NCBI GenBank assembly: GCA_914767715.1
Contig: OU612073.1
Span: forward strand, 744,001 to 808,000
Source of the DNA: Membranipora membranacea
Lineage: Eukaryota > Bryozoa > Gymnolaemata > Cheilostomatida > Membraniporidae
Direction: 5' to 3'
DNA: 64,000 nt
Shown: one piece after another, positions 51,962 through 63,596 of the stretch
How the letters are laid out: each line of letters begins with the position of its first letter
Position numbering within the stretch: the stretch's first letter is position 1
Made by a program: the position numbers and the translations under genes
The notes under the pieces: generated by a model
Databases searched by the model: none
Seen by the model: the letters and a program-made list of their open reading frames with translations, nothing else
What the model was told of the DNA's origin: nothing

Positions 51962-52290
51962 CTTATGGACAGTTGTGGTGGTCTTCCACGGAATGCGATA
52001 TGAACATGATGACTCTTACTCTATAACTATCACTTTGGTTCCAATAAAATGTGTTGCCTGTTACCCACAGGCACCCTTTCACCGACGTTATTGTATGTTG
52101 GGACATACAATTACCAAGGCTAAAAGATGACCTCGATTTAACAATCAACAATATTAAACGATACATACTGTAACTCATTCGCTGTATATATATATAAGTT
52201 CCCTTACTCTTTTGCTCACTCAGCGGACCTGGTCAATCTGCTGACCACTCATTTTTTTTTGCAGATATGGCTCAGTGTGCAGAAATCAAA
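51962..52290 (-). repeat. Dispersed repeat family, copy 2 (inverse of 42130-42540)
   Basis: Read on the minus strand it matches copy 1 block by block: CATATCTGCAAAAA, GGTCAGCAGATTGACCAGGTC, a TATATATATA run, TCGAGGTCA once only, GCCTTGGTAATTGTATGTC, a GTCGGTGAAAG block and GGAAGACCACCACAACTGTC. It lacks the 9-bp amplification seen in copy 1, so that expansion is specific to copy 1. Confidence 0.65.
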
Positions 52291-52647
52291 AGTCATAATG
52301 AATGGCGAAAATGTCTAAACACTACCCAGGATCCGGACGACTGTCATATTGTATGGTTACGTCAGTTCATAGACTTTTAATGAGAGAAAGCCTGGACATA
52401 TCAATCCTTGACAACGATGTTGATAAAGATCTACACATACAATTTGAAACAGAAGATTGTTCATTGGTTAACTAAAGTATAGGAAAGCAAGGAAACTGAC
52501 CACTTTATTTTCAAAATTATTAAGTCTTGATTAGCCCTTCTGGTTTTCACTCTTACATTAAAATTAGCAATGGCTATCTTCATAACTTAATTTTCTGACG
52601 TATCACATGAAGAGATGTACCAGCTGAAGTTCTAACTCACACTAGAA

Positions 52648-52850
52648 GTAGGAGGAAGCTCAGTTGGTTAGGGCGCCAGTCCTGCCCTCTTATACACAAG
52701 CGTTGGAGATCCTGGGTTCGAATCCCGCTCCAGTCTACTGACTACTGGGCTCGATCGATGCCCAAGGTGTGCTCAACCTGCCTACAAACGGAGAACAAGC
52801 TGGCACCGGATATCGCGGCCGTGCTATAAGACACCTTAATTTCTCAGTCT
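52648..52850 (+). mobile_element. tRNA-derived SINE
   Basis: The head has an A-box-like AGCTCAGTTGGTTAGGGCG (52657-52675) and a perfect B box GGTTCGAATCC (52715-52725), an internal RNA polymerase III promoter. The A-to-B distance is about 14 nt longer than in a normal tRNA. The 7-bp acceptor arms do not pair, so it is not a functional tRNA gene. The body after 52740 (ACTGGGCTC, AGGTGTGCTCAACCTGCCTA, CAAACGGAGAACAAGCT, ATATCGCGGCCGTGCTATAA) recurs in inverse orientation at 50214-50356 and 51174-51310 without the tRNA head. The 3' end is not sharply defined. Confidence 0.7.
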
Positions 52851-54044
52851 TCCGACAAAGACAGAACTTGAGATTTTAACCCACCATATTTGGACCCACT
52901 TGCTTCCAAAATGTTCTTAATTGACAACTGTGATATTCCTTTTGGCTGAGGCATGAAAGCTTTCACATTTCAAGGCTTCAGTCGCAAGCGATTCTTCTGA
53001 CTTTTAATCATTGCCTGTGAACAGGATAGGGTCTTGATAACGTTGGGAAGAGTTGGCTACCCAAAAGCAATGAGCTGTATATTTGTATGGCATGAAGATC
53101 TCAAGTGCGTTCTCAAACCAACCTTTTTCTGTAATACTATTAGGGAGAACAAACAACAATTCGCATAATTTCAGTTATTAGGCAAAAGTACACAATATAT
53201 CTGAAAAGAAAAATTATTATAATTGGGAATTACATTTGTTGAAAGGTTTTTCCAATCATCATTAAATATCAATTTTATTTCAGTACATGTCTGCCTAATA
53301 TTTTGAATTTAATCACAATATGAGTACTTGAACCAGCCACCTTACCTATGCATGAGATTGTGTCATGTTGTAATGAAATCTCTACTATAGATCTTTCAAA
53401 ATTTCGAGGTTGGCACAATACAGATGAACTGTGTGGTGACAGTATAAGCATGCATGATATTGAATATATTTATATAAAGCCATTAGACACCAGATTCTTC
53501 TGAATGTATGTATATATGACCTTGAATCGATCCAGTCAGCTACCTCAAATACTCACTTAACGTATATCAAGTTGTTTGAACCTGTAGCTTTTGGCACATT
53601 TACACTTGAAATACAAAACTCCCCCCTCTTCATGCTGAACTATTGTAAGGTTGTTACATTACCAGGAGTCATGTATTACCATGAGTGTGTTATTACTGCG
53701 TATTCATATGAACCTAGGGACACTATATCCCACTCATACATGACACTTCCAACCAACCAGTCATCTACCTCAAATATTCACTTTACGATGCTGTTGTTGA
53801 GACATTTGTCTTTGACACCTTCCTGTGTCAGATAATAATATTAGTAATAGTAAATATGTATATCACAATATCAGACAATTGTGAGTCTAGAGATGAACTC
53901 TAATAGTTCAGTCTCCTCACTAACTAAATGAAGCATTCAACCCTGGCACCACTACTTGTGAATTTATTTGCAATTTGCCATCAAAGATACTTAACAATGA
54001 AAATCCAAGACATATGCTCTGCATTAACCCCACAGGGCAAACAG

Positions 54045-55470
54045 CAGCCCTTAAAGTGTCTGGGAAAGCAAAAAACAACCACTGTCCATATCAAAGCTTT
54101 GCCATTGCAATGAACAAAAAAAAAAAATTTTCGCACAAGAACATTATTGAATGATGTAACCTAATTTAAAGTGCGAAAGTCCAGGGTCTATAAGGGTCTA
54201 CAGTTTGTTGTCTCCCCTGTCAAGTATTCACATTTAAACCATGATGCCCTTACAGTATAGCAGAAAACCTAGCCGGGCTTACCTAGGACAGTTACAAGGC
54301 TGCTCTACTTACACTAGAAATTATGAAAAAACAGTATTGGATTAAGGTAGATATTTAGTGTTAACCCGTAACAGGGGAGATAACATACTCTAGACCAGCT
54401 GTGGGCAACCTGCGGCCGTTTTGCCAGTGCGGCCTAATGGGTAATATTTTGCGGCCTAATTGTGGCCTTATGCCTGTAAAACTTTTTATACATTAATTAT
54501 GATTCCCCTTTTTTATGTGGAGAACCAAGTATGCATAGCGCTCTGTAAGCTCAAGATATATCTTAATAGTGGCCATTATGTATTATTAGCTAAGCTGTTA
54601 TTATGTAGCTAAGCTTCCCAGCCACTCTTACTACTTAATCAAGTTGTTGTCCTTTCGAAATAACACAAAACAGTGACTTGAATGTTAAGATTACAAGTTT
54701 CTCTAACATTATAGTAATTTTTTTTTTGCAAAACAGTCTCTGTGGACAAAAATTCCCTTTGTGACACGTGCTCCTGCATTACGGCTGAAATGCTCCATAT
54801 TGAATTTTTCATTTCACAATCATTTGCGAAAATTTCCCTCCTTTGAGAGAGGGCGGGAGCTGTAAGGTGAAAACTTTGACAGGACACGAAAAATATTTTA
54901 AAATGTTTTTTCGCTCCGCGAAAATACTTCCTTCTCCATCAAAACAGTCCTGTATGAACTTTATTTACACGTTAACCCCTAGGCGGGCACCCCTCCCGCA
55001 CCCACCCTGCACTTTGTCATACACATGAAACATGGGGATACAGACGTGCACACACTCAATTCACGAGGTAAAGTGACATCACAAAACTCAAGAAGATTAG
55101 ATAAACCAGTATTTCTGCTGAGTTGATGGTTTTTGCAACATACTGCAGTTTTTAGACATCAATCTGTTTTAGTTTTTACATAATAGGAAGTGCCAAAATT
55201 GCTACTCCAGTTCCAATCTTATCCCTGAAAGATATGTTGCGACCTTTTGAGTTGAGACGGCGCAAAATGTGGCCTTTTTCAAGAAAAGGTTGCCCACCCA
55301 TGCTCTAGACCCTTCTAGACACTGGATATTCGCACTTTAAATTGGTTTACATCATTCAATAACGTACTAGTGCAAAAGAATTTACTTTTTTTGTTCAGTG
55401 CAGCCAGTGCAATGGCACAGCTTTGATATGAACAGTGGTTGTTTTTTGCTTTCCTAGACCCTTTAAACCC
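54045..55470. mobile_element. Long palindromic (foldback) element, interrupted by a hAT insertion
   Basis: The segments 54045-54215 and 55305-55470 are inverse copies of each other: TGGGAAAGCAAAAAACAACC, CATATCAAAGC, TTATTGAATGATGTAA, AATTTAAAGTGCGAA and GTCTATAAGGGTCTA each recur in reverse on the right, with about 80-85 percent identity. Short further pairing (TGTTGTCTCCCCTGT with its inverse near 54370-54386) extends the stem. Without the inserted hAT the loop would be only about 170 bp, so the ancestral element was a near-complete palindrome of about 500 bp. Confidence 0.75.
54396..55302. mobile_element. Non-autonomous hAT transposon, 907 bp, with 8-bp target duplication
   Basis: The ends are CAGCTGTGGGCAACCTGCGG on the left and, as reverse complement on the right, CATGGGTGGGCAACCTTTTC; the shared TGGGCAACCT is a common hAT terminus. 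Flanking 8-bp duplications are identical: CTCTAGAC at 54388-54395 and at 55303-55310. The interior has no transposase frame. It inserted into one arm of the palindrome described above. Confidence 0.9.
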
Positions 55471-55855
55471 AAATAGCTCCATTAAAATGAATTAAATTGG
55501 GAAGCTATGATTTGTTTATAATATTTTCCCATAGAACTTGCTTAGTTGTCTTTTAATAAAAAGCACCAAATGGTGATTTTGTGGAGGATTTTTGTAATTT
55601 AAATGCCTGTTCATGTATTTAAATTAAAACATACAAAAGATAGCAGTTTAAATTTTAGAAACAAATGCTTTAATATGTATCAGCTTTTTCAAATAACACA
55701 TTTATTTTGAGAGTATTAACACTTGGCCAGTCACATCGAGTATGCTTGTTACTGAAACAAAATGGTAGTAGACAGTTTAGAAATAAAATTTTAAAATTTG
55801 AGATTTATTTTTAACATAAAAAATTAGAAAGAGTACATTGTTACGCATCAAGCCT

Positions 55856-56238
55856 CAATATGGGGCTCCCTGCACACAAAGCTGTCTTCAAAATCTTCAG
55901 AGAAAACAGAGCAATCTTCAATTTTAAAACCCTCATCTTCAGTATAAATTCTTCAAAACAACTGGACTGTGGTGTTATCTACTCATTTCTGCTTAGAATG
56001 ACTCATGTGCTTGAGTTTTGGTTTTGTTTTGATTGGCTGATGAGTTTAAGTTTGTTATTGTTTGGAGTTGTTTATCCAAAACACCTAACTTGGGTAGGTA
56101 ACTCCAAATTGTTGGACTGAATTGCAGTCTAGAATCTTTTATTGATTTTTCATTTAAACTGACCAAATCTTTTCTTCAACTTTAAAACACTCAATATTCA
56201 ATCTTCAGTAAAATACGGCGGGGAGCCCCCAATATATA
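55856..56238. mobile_element. MITE with imperfect terminal inverted repeats
   Basis: Left end TATGGGGCTCCCTGC, right end reverse complement TTGGGGGCTCCCCGC, about 380 bp apart. The subterminal regions carry repeated ATCTTCAA and CTTCAGTA motifs on both sides. No coding capacity or confident target duplication was found. Confidence 0.55.
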
Positions 56239-58235
56239 ACTTTTGTGGTTGTCTGGTACTTACTTATTTGAACAAATGGTATTTTATGACGTGCATAATG
56301 TTTTCATTTGATATTTCAACAACCTTTGGAGACAAAATTATTTAACTCAGCTATACATCAAAAAAGATTATATTCCATTTACGATTTATTACTTATAAGA
56401 CTAATTCAGAATAATGCCAACTCCCCTTTTATATATTTAGGACACATAGTATCAGCCATGTGAGAGTCTATCTGGGATTATGTTATCCTCACTATGAATG
56501 TATTTTATACTGACTATTTTACTGTGTGCCATGAGGAATGTAGTGCACAGTATCAGAAGTTGGCCGGTGATTAGAACTTAGTCAAGATAGACACTAAAGT
56601 CATATAATCAGTATTTATTAGCAAGCATCTATCTGGAGGTGATTCAAAAACTCAAGAGTACAGCTGTCACCTTGGCTGAGGTAAAGAAAGGAAAGGAATG
56701 CTAATGACCTATGCCCAACACTAAATATCCTGATTTTCAGTCATTCAGAATTCAGAGTTCTGCAAAAATAACTATATGCTGTGAGGAAACTCATAAAGAC
56801 ACAAACAATTTCAATCTAAAAAATCTATTTCCCATAAAATGTTTATTTTTAAGCTATAACACTTTCTCTTCTCTTATGGACAATTAAATTTATGCCCATT
56901 TCATTTATTACATAGTTTTTTAAATCAACAAGCAGTTCAGGTTTCCGAAATCTAACAGTTCTCACACACTTGACATGCTGTGATCATAAAGCGACACTTT
57001 GTTATTGAGAGACCCCATACATGCCTCATCCATGTGACACATTGTCCTGTACTGATGTGAAAGATTCCATTTATGAGGCGAAAATCATCCATTATTAAAT
57101 GTCACAGCTTGGAGGCTCATCGATAAACATAACATGCGGAAGGAATATTTGCAGTGGAAACTTGCATCATAATACAGATTATAAATTTATGAGACCCCAT
57201 GGAAAAGGTTTGTTCTTAATTGGTAGGCTTCAAGTCCTTGGTAGCCATAGCTGCTAAGCCATTAAGTATGGTTGACATTATAAGTCAAACAGGTCCATCA
57301 AGAGTAACCATCTGATTGTCTAACGTAAGGGCTGGTATGAATGTCAAACAGAAGAGCCATCAGAAAGAAGAACAGAACCCAATTTTAAGATAAGTTTTTA
57401 AAGGAAATTAAAATAATCGGATGACAAATTAAACTCAATTCTATCATTGAACTGGTTTGAATTTGCCAATATCACTTTCAAATTTACAGTCGAATCTTTT
57501 TATCTCCTGATGTACTGTAACAGTATGACTGTCAGCGCATTGCAACCATCAGGTCAAACCATCCTGTATATGAAATAGATCAGGGGTTATCTTTCCTAAA
57601 ATGAACATTATTTTCAGTTTAAAAACATTTAGTGAGCTGTTTAGTTATATCAGCATGGAATTTTTGATTATCAGATCTCTCTTGATTTTGTTATGGTGAA
57701 TGAATTTTGTGTTTGATTAATCGGACTGTAATTTGGAGTTATTCACTCCTTGTCTCAAATCCCAAATAATAAAATATCCTCCAATTTTCTGTTTTAGAAT
57801 CCGCGATATGTATGGTTCAAGTAGTGCAAATGCAATGGTAGCAGATCTGGACTTATAATTGCTGATAATTCGGTTATTAAAGAGAGACTTCAAAAACACA
57901 ACTGAACTGTTGATCAACAATACCTCAGCGGTAAGTAGAGCTACTATCGTACAATGTGCGCTAGCCTCAACTACTGAGCACTGGTTTAGATTTGAGTTTG
58001 GTGCAATTCTCGGTGGAATTGCTCAAGGATTTATTTTAAACAATAATAACAAAATATAAATATGGTTCTATTCGTCAGGCAATAAATCAATCAATGATTT
58101 TACAATAATATCTTGGCATTTATCATTTAGTCATAAAAATGCATAAACATTCAAAATCTTTATAATAAGATCTTACCCTTGATTTAGATGACCTCGAATT
58201 CAGTGTGATATTCAGTGTGATATCTCTGTGTATTG

Positions 58236-58558
58236 AAACTATGTTAGACTGGGTTCCTCGCTGTGAGTCGCGGTATATGTATCTCTTATATCTAAGCTAT
58301 GTTAGACTAGGTTCCTCGCTGTGAATCGCGTTGTATGTATCTCTTTATATCTAAGCTATGTTAGACTAAGTTCCTCGCTGTGAATCGCGGTATTTGTATC
58401 TAAGCTATGTTAGACTAAGTTCCTCGCTGTGAATCGCGGTATTTGTATCTAAGCTATGTTAGACTGGGTTCCTCGCTGTGAATCGCGGTATTTGTATCTA
58501 AGCTATGTTAGACTAGGTTCCTCGCTGTGAATCGCGGTATTTGTATCTCTGTATATCT
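58236..58558. repeat. Tandem repeat, six units of about 49-60 bp
   Basis: Six copies of a unit containing CTATGTTAGACTRGGTTCCT and CGCTGTGAATCGCGGT. The first units are 58-60 bp and include an extra TATCTCTTATATCTAAG segment; later ones have contracted to about 49 bp. Non-coding. Confidence 0.85.
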
Positions 58559-58636
58559 TGCCAAAAGCTCTGTTGGCTGAATGAATGTGTCTAAAGTTTT
58601 TAGACAATTTTCCTCTCTGTAGATGTGCCTCCTTGG

Positions 58637-58790
58637 GCTGACTGAATCAGATAATTCTCTGATTAAATCTGTAATGCTGTACGTCGTTAACCCGCTCTCT
58701 GGCGCTGACTGAATCAGATAATTCTCTGATTATATGTATATTCTTATATGTCGTGAACCCGCCTCCTGGCGCTGACTGAATTTGACAAGT
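58637..58790. repeat. Tandem repeat, three units of 67 bp
   Basis: Units start GCTGACTGAATCAGATAATT at 58637, 58704 and (diverged, truncated) 58771. Each ends with a GTCGT, AACCCGC and CTGGC series. The array immediately follows the 49-60-bp array. Confidence 0.8.
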
Positions 58791-59012
58791 GTCCATCAGG
58801 CTTTTATAGTGCTGGTTTGCTGTCCTGTTATTGTGCAACGTTTGCATTTACAGGCGTAAAGGTGTTTACCTTGTTGTTGGTTTTAGCCTCAATTTCGTCA
58901 TTACTCTTTTTTGATTTGCGTGTTTTGTCAGTTTTAATTATCTAGCTGTAAAAACATGGTTAGTCTGTCCTTTGCTTGACCTTCCCTCATTTTTGTTTTG
59001 GTTATTTTTAGG

Positions 59013-59315
59013 TAATTTATGGTGTCAAGTGCACCTGTTTATCCATGGTGTAATCTGTTGGTTTTCCTGATTTTGCAATCTTTTCAAAATAGCTTATGGT
59101 GTCAACTGCACTTGTTTTCTATGGTGCAATATATTGGTTTTCTAATTTCGCAATCTTTCCAGGGTTGATTCACGTATCCAAAGATCTTGTGACTCTGCGG
59201 TTATTTTGAGGATGTTTTGTGACTTCTATTGTTTTCCCGTTGTGTGATTCTCCACGGGTTGTTTCACGTGCCCAGATTTCTCATGGCCCTGTGATTATGT
59301 TTTGTTATTATTTCA
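59013..59315. repeat. Two further short tandem duplications
   Basis: A 74-bp unit (TTATGGTGTCAAGTGCACCT, then TTGCAATCTTTTC) is repeated at about 59018 and 59092. A partly overlapping unit of about 97 bp (GGGTTGATTCACGT with CTGCGGTTATTTTG) recurs at about 59162 and 59258. Together with the two arrays upstream this makes a 1.1-kb block of successive local duplications. Confidence 0.55.
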
Positions 59316-62300
59316 ATCCGTCCTCAGTGTATTATTCCCTCTATTTACTACAATATTACTATTTTCCATCACCATATAGCCTGTGTCTAGATAATAATTT
59401 CAATAATGATTACCTATGATGATTAAGCCTTAACCTAAACTACCCTTCACCATGCACTGAATGCCTAAGTATGTATCCGTCGGTCTCAGTTTAAGCTCTT
59501 AGTAATAATTGAATATAAACTAACTTTGCTTTGTTTTGTTTTACAGATTATGTGGCTTAATGGTGATCTCCTGTCTTCACAGTACAGTGTGCAAGCTTAA
59601 TTATCTAAAGAATACTCTACCACACTACTGTCAGAACTCATCTCATATCTATAACTTTAAAGTCTTTGGTTCTCATATCATCAATTCGAAGCCAGCGAAC
59701 AAGCAGCAAAGCTCTCACAACAAGCAGGTCAAGCCTATAATAATCACGCCGAAACAGATCACCATAGCTATTCAAATTGACAACATGTGGATGACAATGG
59801 AACTTATGAGAAAAAAATATAATCAGAAACCAGTGCTATTTGTGTTATAATGTCTGGTGACCTAGAGTTCACCCTTAGTCTTAGCTTTTGACTTTTGCAA
59901 GCTCATTGTTTTTCTCCGCTTTTTGAAACTAATAATGACCAATAATAGGTGCAAGGGTAATCAGTTTTGACAGGTGTCATATTTTTATGGGATTTCTAAT
60001 CCAGGTTATGATCTGTTACCAATTGTATGGTTTCGGCTCAAGGTCTGGTACAGAAATGTATTTGTTGAATATTAACTAGTTATTTATTGGTCTGCGTCTT
60101 TATATGATATGTGATTGACCTTTAGTTTTGTACTGTCGCACTTAATAATAAATCATTTGAGAATAAGGATACTTCGATACCATGTTGTGTAAGTGATCGT
60201 TGCACATTCGGAAGAAAATGTGGCTGCTCTTATACACTAAGGTAATTATAAAACATGATGTTCTTTATGATGATTACATAAGAAAATGTCATCTGACAGT
60301 TAGGCTTGGTGATTTTCAGTGGCCGCTAGGAGGCCCACAATAATAAAATTTCCCTACATATTGCTAAATATACAAGTTATTATCTTATATTCAAAAATAT
60401 GTAGACATACTAATTCAAAACAAGCTTAAACTACTGCTGCCACTCATGCAAATTTGTGCTCATTGAATTCTACATAGCTCCAAGATAATTAATTGAGACA
60501 ACCACAAAAGTTATATTTTGATATTTGATGTGTAATGATGTACTCCTTCTAAATTTGGATGTTATAAATAAATGTTTAATTTGAAAAATTTAATTATTTC
60601 AATTACAAACTCTCTTCCACCATTTTGTTTCAGTATCACAAATACCCGTACTCTCCAAATAAATATATTATTGTAAAAAAATGAAGTATAAAAGAATTTT
60701 TTTTCTTGAATTGAAGCAGTTATCTTTTGTTGTGCCAATCTTAATATACAAACAGTCATCTCAGTTACAAAATTATCTCCAAAAACAATATTATTGTTTT
60801 CAATGACAAAATTAAGCATTTATTTTGAGATTGGAATAGCTTCTCAACTTAATTCAGTTTATTGCAACCATGGGGTGGAGGGGCTACTGACTGCCCTGTG
60901 GTGCAGATCCAAAGCTTATACCTTGGATTTCTGTTGTTGAGCATGTTGCCTACTGGTGAAGGTTAATTGCATCTTGATACGTATTTAGTGGTGCCAGTGT
61001 TGTCTTCTACTTTAAATCTCATCATTGTCACATAATGGGCAAAAAATTTATACAAACTGATCTTCAAAATCAGGGCATGAAATCTTCAGCACCAGCTTAT
61101 GAAGTGTACAATTTCCACTAGTAAGACGGTAACTACGTCATCTGTTGTGGTAGATAATTAATTTAATACCCTAATTTTGACGATCAGTTTGGCTGTGTGG
61201 CAGCAGTGGTTCAAGTTCTTGTAGTACAAACTTTGGCGCTAGTGCTATCTGGAACTCAGAAGTAATAATAGTAAAATAATGTACATGACGACATCCAGTT
61301 CAGGGGTGTATCGTAACGGCATGTGAAGTAGAGAATTAACCAAAAAAATCGACATATTTGTCGAGGTTCTCTAGTCAGCAGTAAACAAATTCATACTTTT
61401 TATATTTTTGTTTATAATTTATTTTATATTTTTTTGGCATCACAGAGCAAAACAACAATGAATTTTATCAAGTATTGATAACTATACAATATACAAACAT
61501 ACATTTCACTTTGTCAGAAAACAGACCATGTTGCATTTGCAACTGCAACAGCACATTAATTATCAGATTAGTATTCAAACCGCTTGAATTATCCAAAGGG
61601 CAAGTGGGCCACTAAAGATTTTGCAGGTGGTCCAGATTAAGCCCAAGTTTTGCAGTTTGGGTACCCCTGAAACAGATTGTGCCTCAATCTGTAAAATGCA
61701 GATATACATTTCAATCATTGTCAATACAGCTATGATATATTCAGTTGAGTTATGAAATAAAACAATTAGTATGAATCAATACACATAAGGAGTCAACTTT
61801 CTGTAGGCATTCCTTAAAATATCAAACCTAAGCAAATGAATAGGGGTGTGGTAAACTGGCTTATGGGTTATGCGCAGGGCATAACACACCAACCAGGATC
61901 CTCTAATTCGTATTTCATTTCACTTTGCTAACATCTTAATAGCATAAAAGTGTACTATATAGGTCTGTTAGAGCTATGTATAGGTATTAAGCAGTGTCAC
62001 TAGATGAAGTTGATAAAATTTTTCAGATGCTTGTGGTGACAGAGGTGGAAACTGCTTTGTGAAGGTGCATAATATACATCACATTCCGGCGATTCTTCCG
62101 ATTAGCACTTAATCAGTAAGGTATTAGTCCAGTTTATAACCAGTGTTTCTCACTCCATCTCCCCTCATCTTGTTGTTATTTCAGTGAGCTGTTATTGACA
62201 AGCCATTGTCCTTTTCACACATCTATAGGGAAATCACTCAGACACTGAGTACTCTTCACTGGTCTTGTGTGAGGGCAAACTTAACTTTACTGCTTGAGCA

Positions 62301-62687
62301 TTTATGAAATGCAACTATGTCGCTTGAAAAAATTCATTTGACATGCTTCCGCAAATAATTCTTTTGTTTCAAGAAGAAAAAGAATATTGGCAATTGTGTA
62401 ATTGTATGACTGCTTTATTGAACAACTAGAGCCTGCTGTTCCAAAAAATCTATCAGCTACCACTACCACTACAGATGGGGGATACTGACACATTTAATCA
62501 GAGTTAATAGCTTACGATGAAACAACCAAGCACAAAAATAGTCAAGCAATACAAAAGCATCATGAGAAATGAGTACATGTAATAGATCGTAATATTGTAA
62601 TAGTACCGAAGAACCTGTTAAAAAAATTGGGATTGTGGGGGTTGCATATGGAGTAACATTTCGGAGAGGCCGTTCTCAGTTGATCGA

Positions 62688-63596
62688 CTATAGATTGGTA
62701 TTTTTAGCCATTTTACGGCAACGAGCTCGTCGATTTTGAAACCAGATCCTCAATCTTGCTTCATCAATCATTGTCAGTTTTGAAATGTGCTCAAACTTTT
62801 TTGAGCAAGGATACGCATTAAATGCAAACATATCCTCTAAGACTTTCAACTGAGTTGGTTCGAACACGATTCTCTGCTTTCGGTATTTACGCAGCTTTCC
62901 TTGCTGATGTGTGTTCTCGGAATATTCTGTAAATAAAAATGAAAAATTTGAAGTTTGCACTATAGAATGTACACTGATGGAGTTATGTTTTGTATTAGTT
63001 GTAATTTTCATGTTGTTCAGTCTATTCTCAATCGGAAACACAGAGAACTGCAAACGGGTAAAATACAAAGAGATTTGAGAGATAAAAGCAATTTTTATTA
63101 ACCAACCACATTGCAGGTCAATTCCTCTAAGTGGACAGTGTAAACTTTCAGTTTGCAATGATTTTTACCTGAGTATCTTTGATGTGCTGTAAAGTTGTCT
63201 TTTCCATAAAATGATGGCTTATCACTGAGAGAAGATCCTATAAGAGGCATGTGTATTATCCCGGATGGATCGTATATCTGGCGTGATATGGGTGAATTCA
63301 TCTGACTTGAGTGCATGTGTAGAGGTTCCATTCCAAACTAAAAAAATTCAACACAACCTAATTAAACAATTTTCCTTTACAATTACAAGTTGGGAGAAAA
63401 ACTTTTTCAATTTTGTTCAGAATCTTTGTCAAGATTTACCAGGATGCTGTCTTACCATTGGATAGCATGTGCATCCTGTGAAATCAAAGTTCAACTCTGT
63501 CAGAGGCAATGTCTCCGGTATAGGTCTGTCAGATTGAGCTAAGTCATCTATACTATGGAAGTTAGCTCGTCTTGTTCCTCTTATTGGTCCAGCCAT
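62688..63596 (-). CDS. PRD-like (paired-class) homeodomain transcription factor
   Basis: DNA-binding nuclear regulator of 182 residues. Exons on the minus strand: 63456-63596 (start ATG at 63596), 63169-63337, 62688-62926, with phases 0 and 1 matching. The homeodomain occupies about residues 114-173, near the C terminus. Its 60 positions align without gaps: Leu16, Phe20, Tyr25-Pro26, Trp48-Phe49-Gln50-Asn51, Arg53, and a final RRARCRK as in paired-class proteins such as Gsc and Otx, though those carry Lys50. No paired domain, eh1 or OAR motif was seen; only nine residues follow the RCRK. The sequence is divergent (LRIW in place of the usual VQVW), so no orthology group is assigned. The ATG directly follows an AG acceptor, and a good donor lies at 63791-63792 on the minus strand, which suggests a non-coding first exon upstream. 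Confidence 0.87.

Larger units (their letters stand above)
47036..62687. other. 15.6-kb gene-poor interval dominated by mobile and tandem repeats
   Basis: No protein-coding gene could be supported. The recognised elements are listed separately. The stretches 48700-49730, 51430-51960, 52850-54040, 56240-58190 and 59320-62687 showed nothing I can name; open frames there (for example 59536-59850) lack family motifs. Confidence 0.5.

Noticed and set aside
52648-52733. Functional tRNA gene
   Set aside because: A and B boxes are present but the acceptor stem does not pair, the spacing is too long, and the downstream body recurs as an interspersed repeat.
59536-59850. 104-residue plus-strand frame after a possible acceptor
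   Set aside because: Low-complexity Lys/Asn/Gln composition, no recognised domain and no partner exon.
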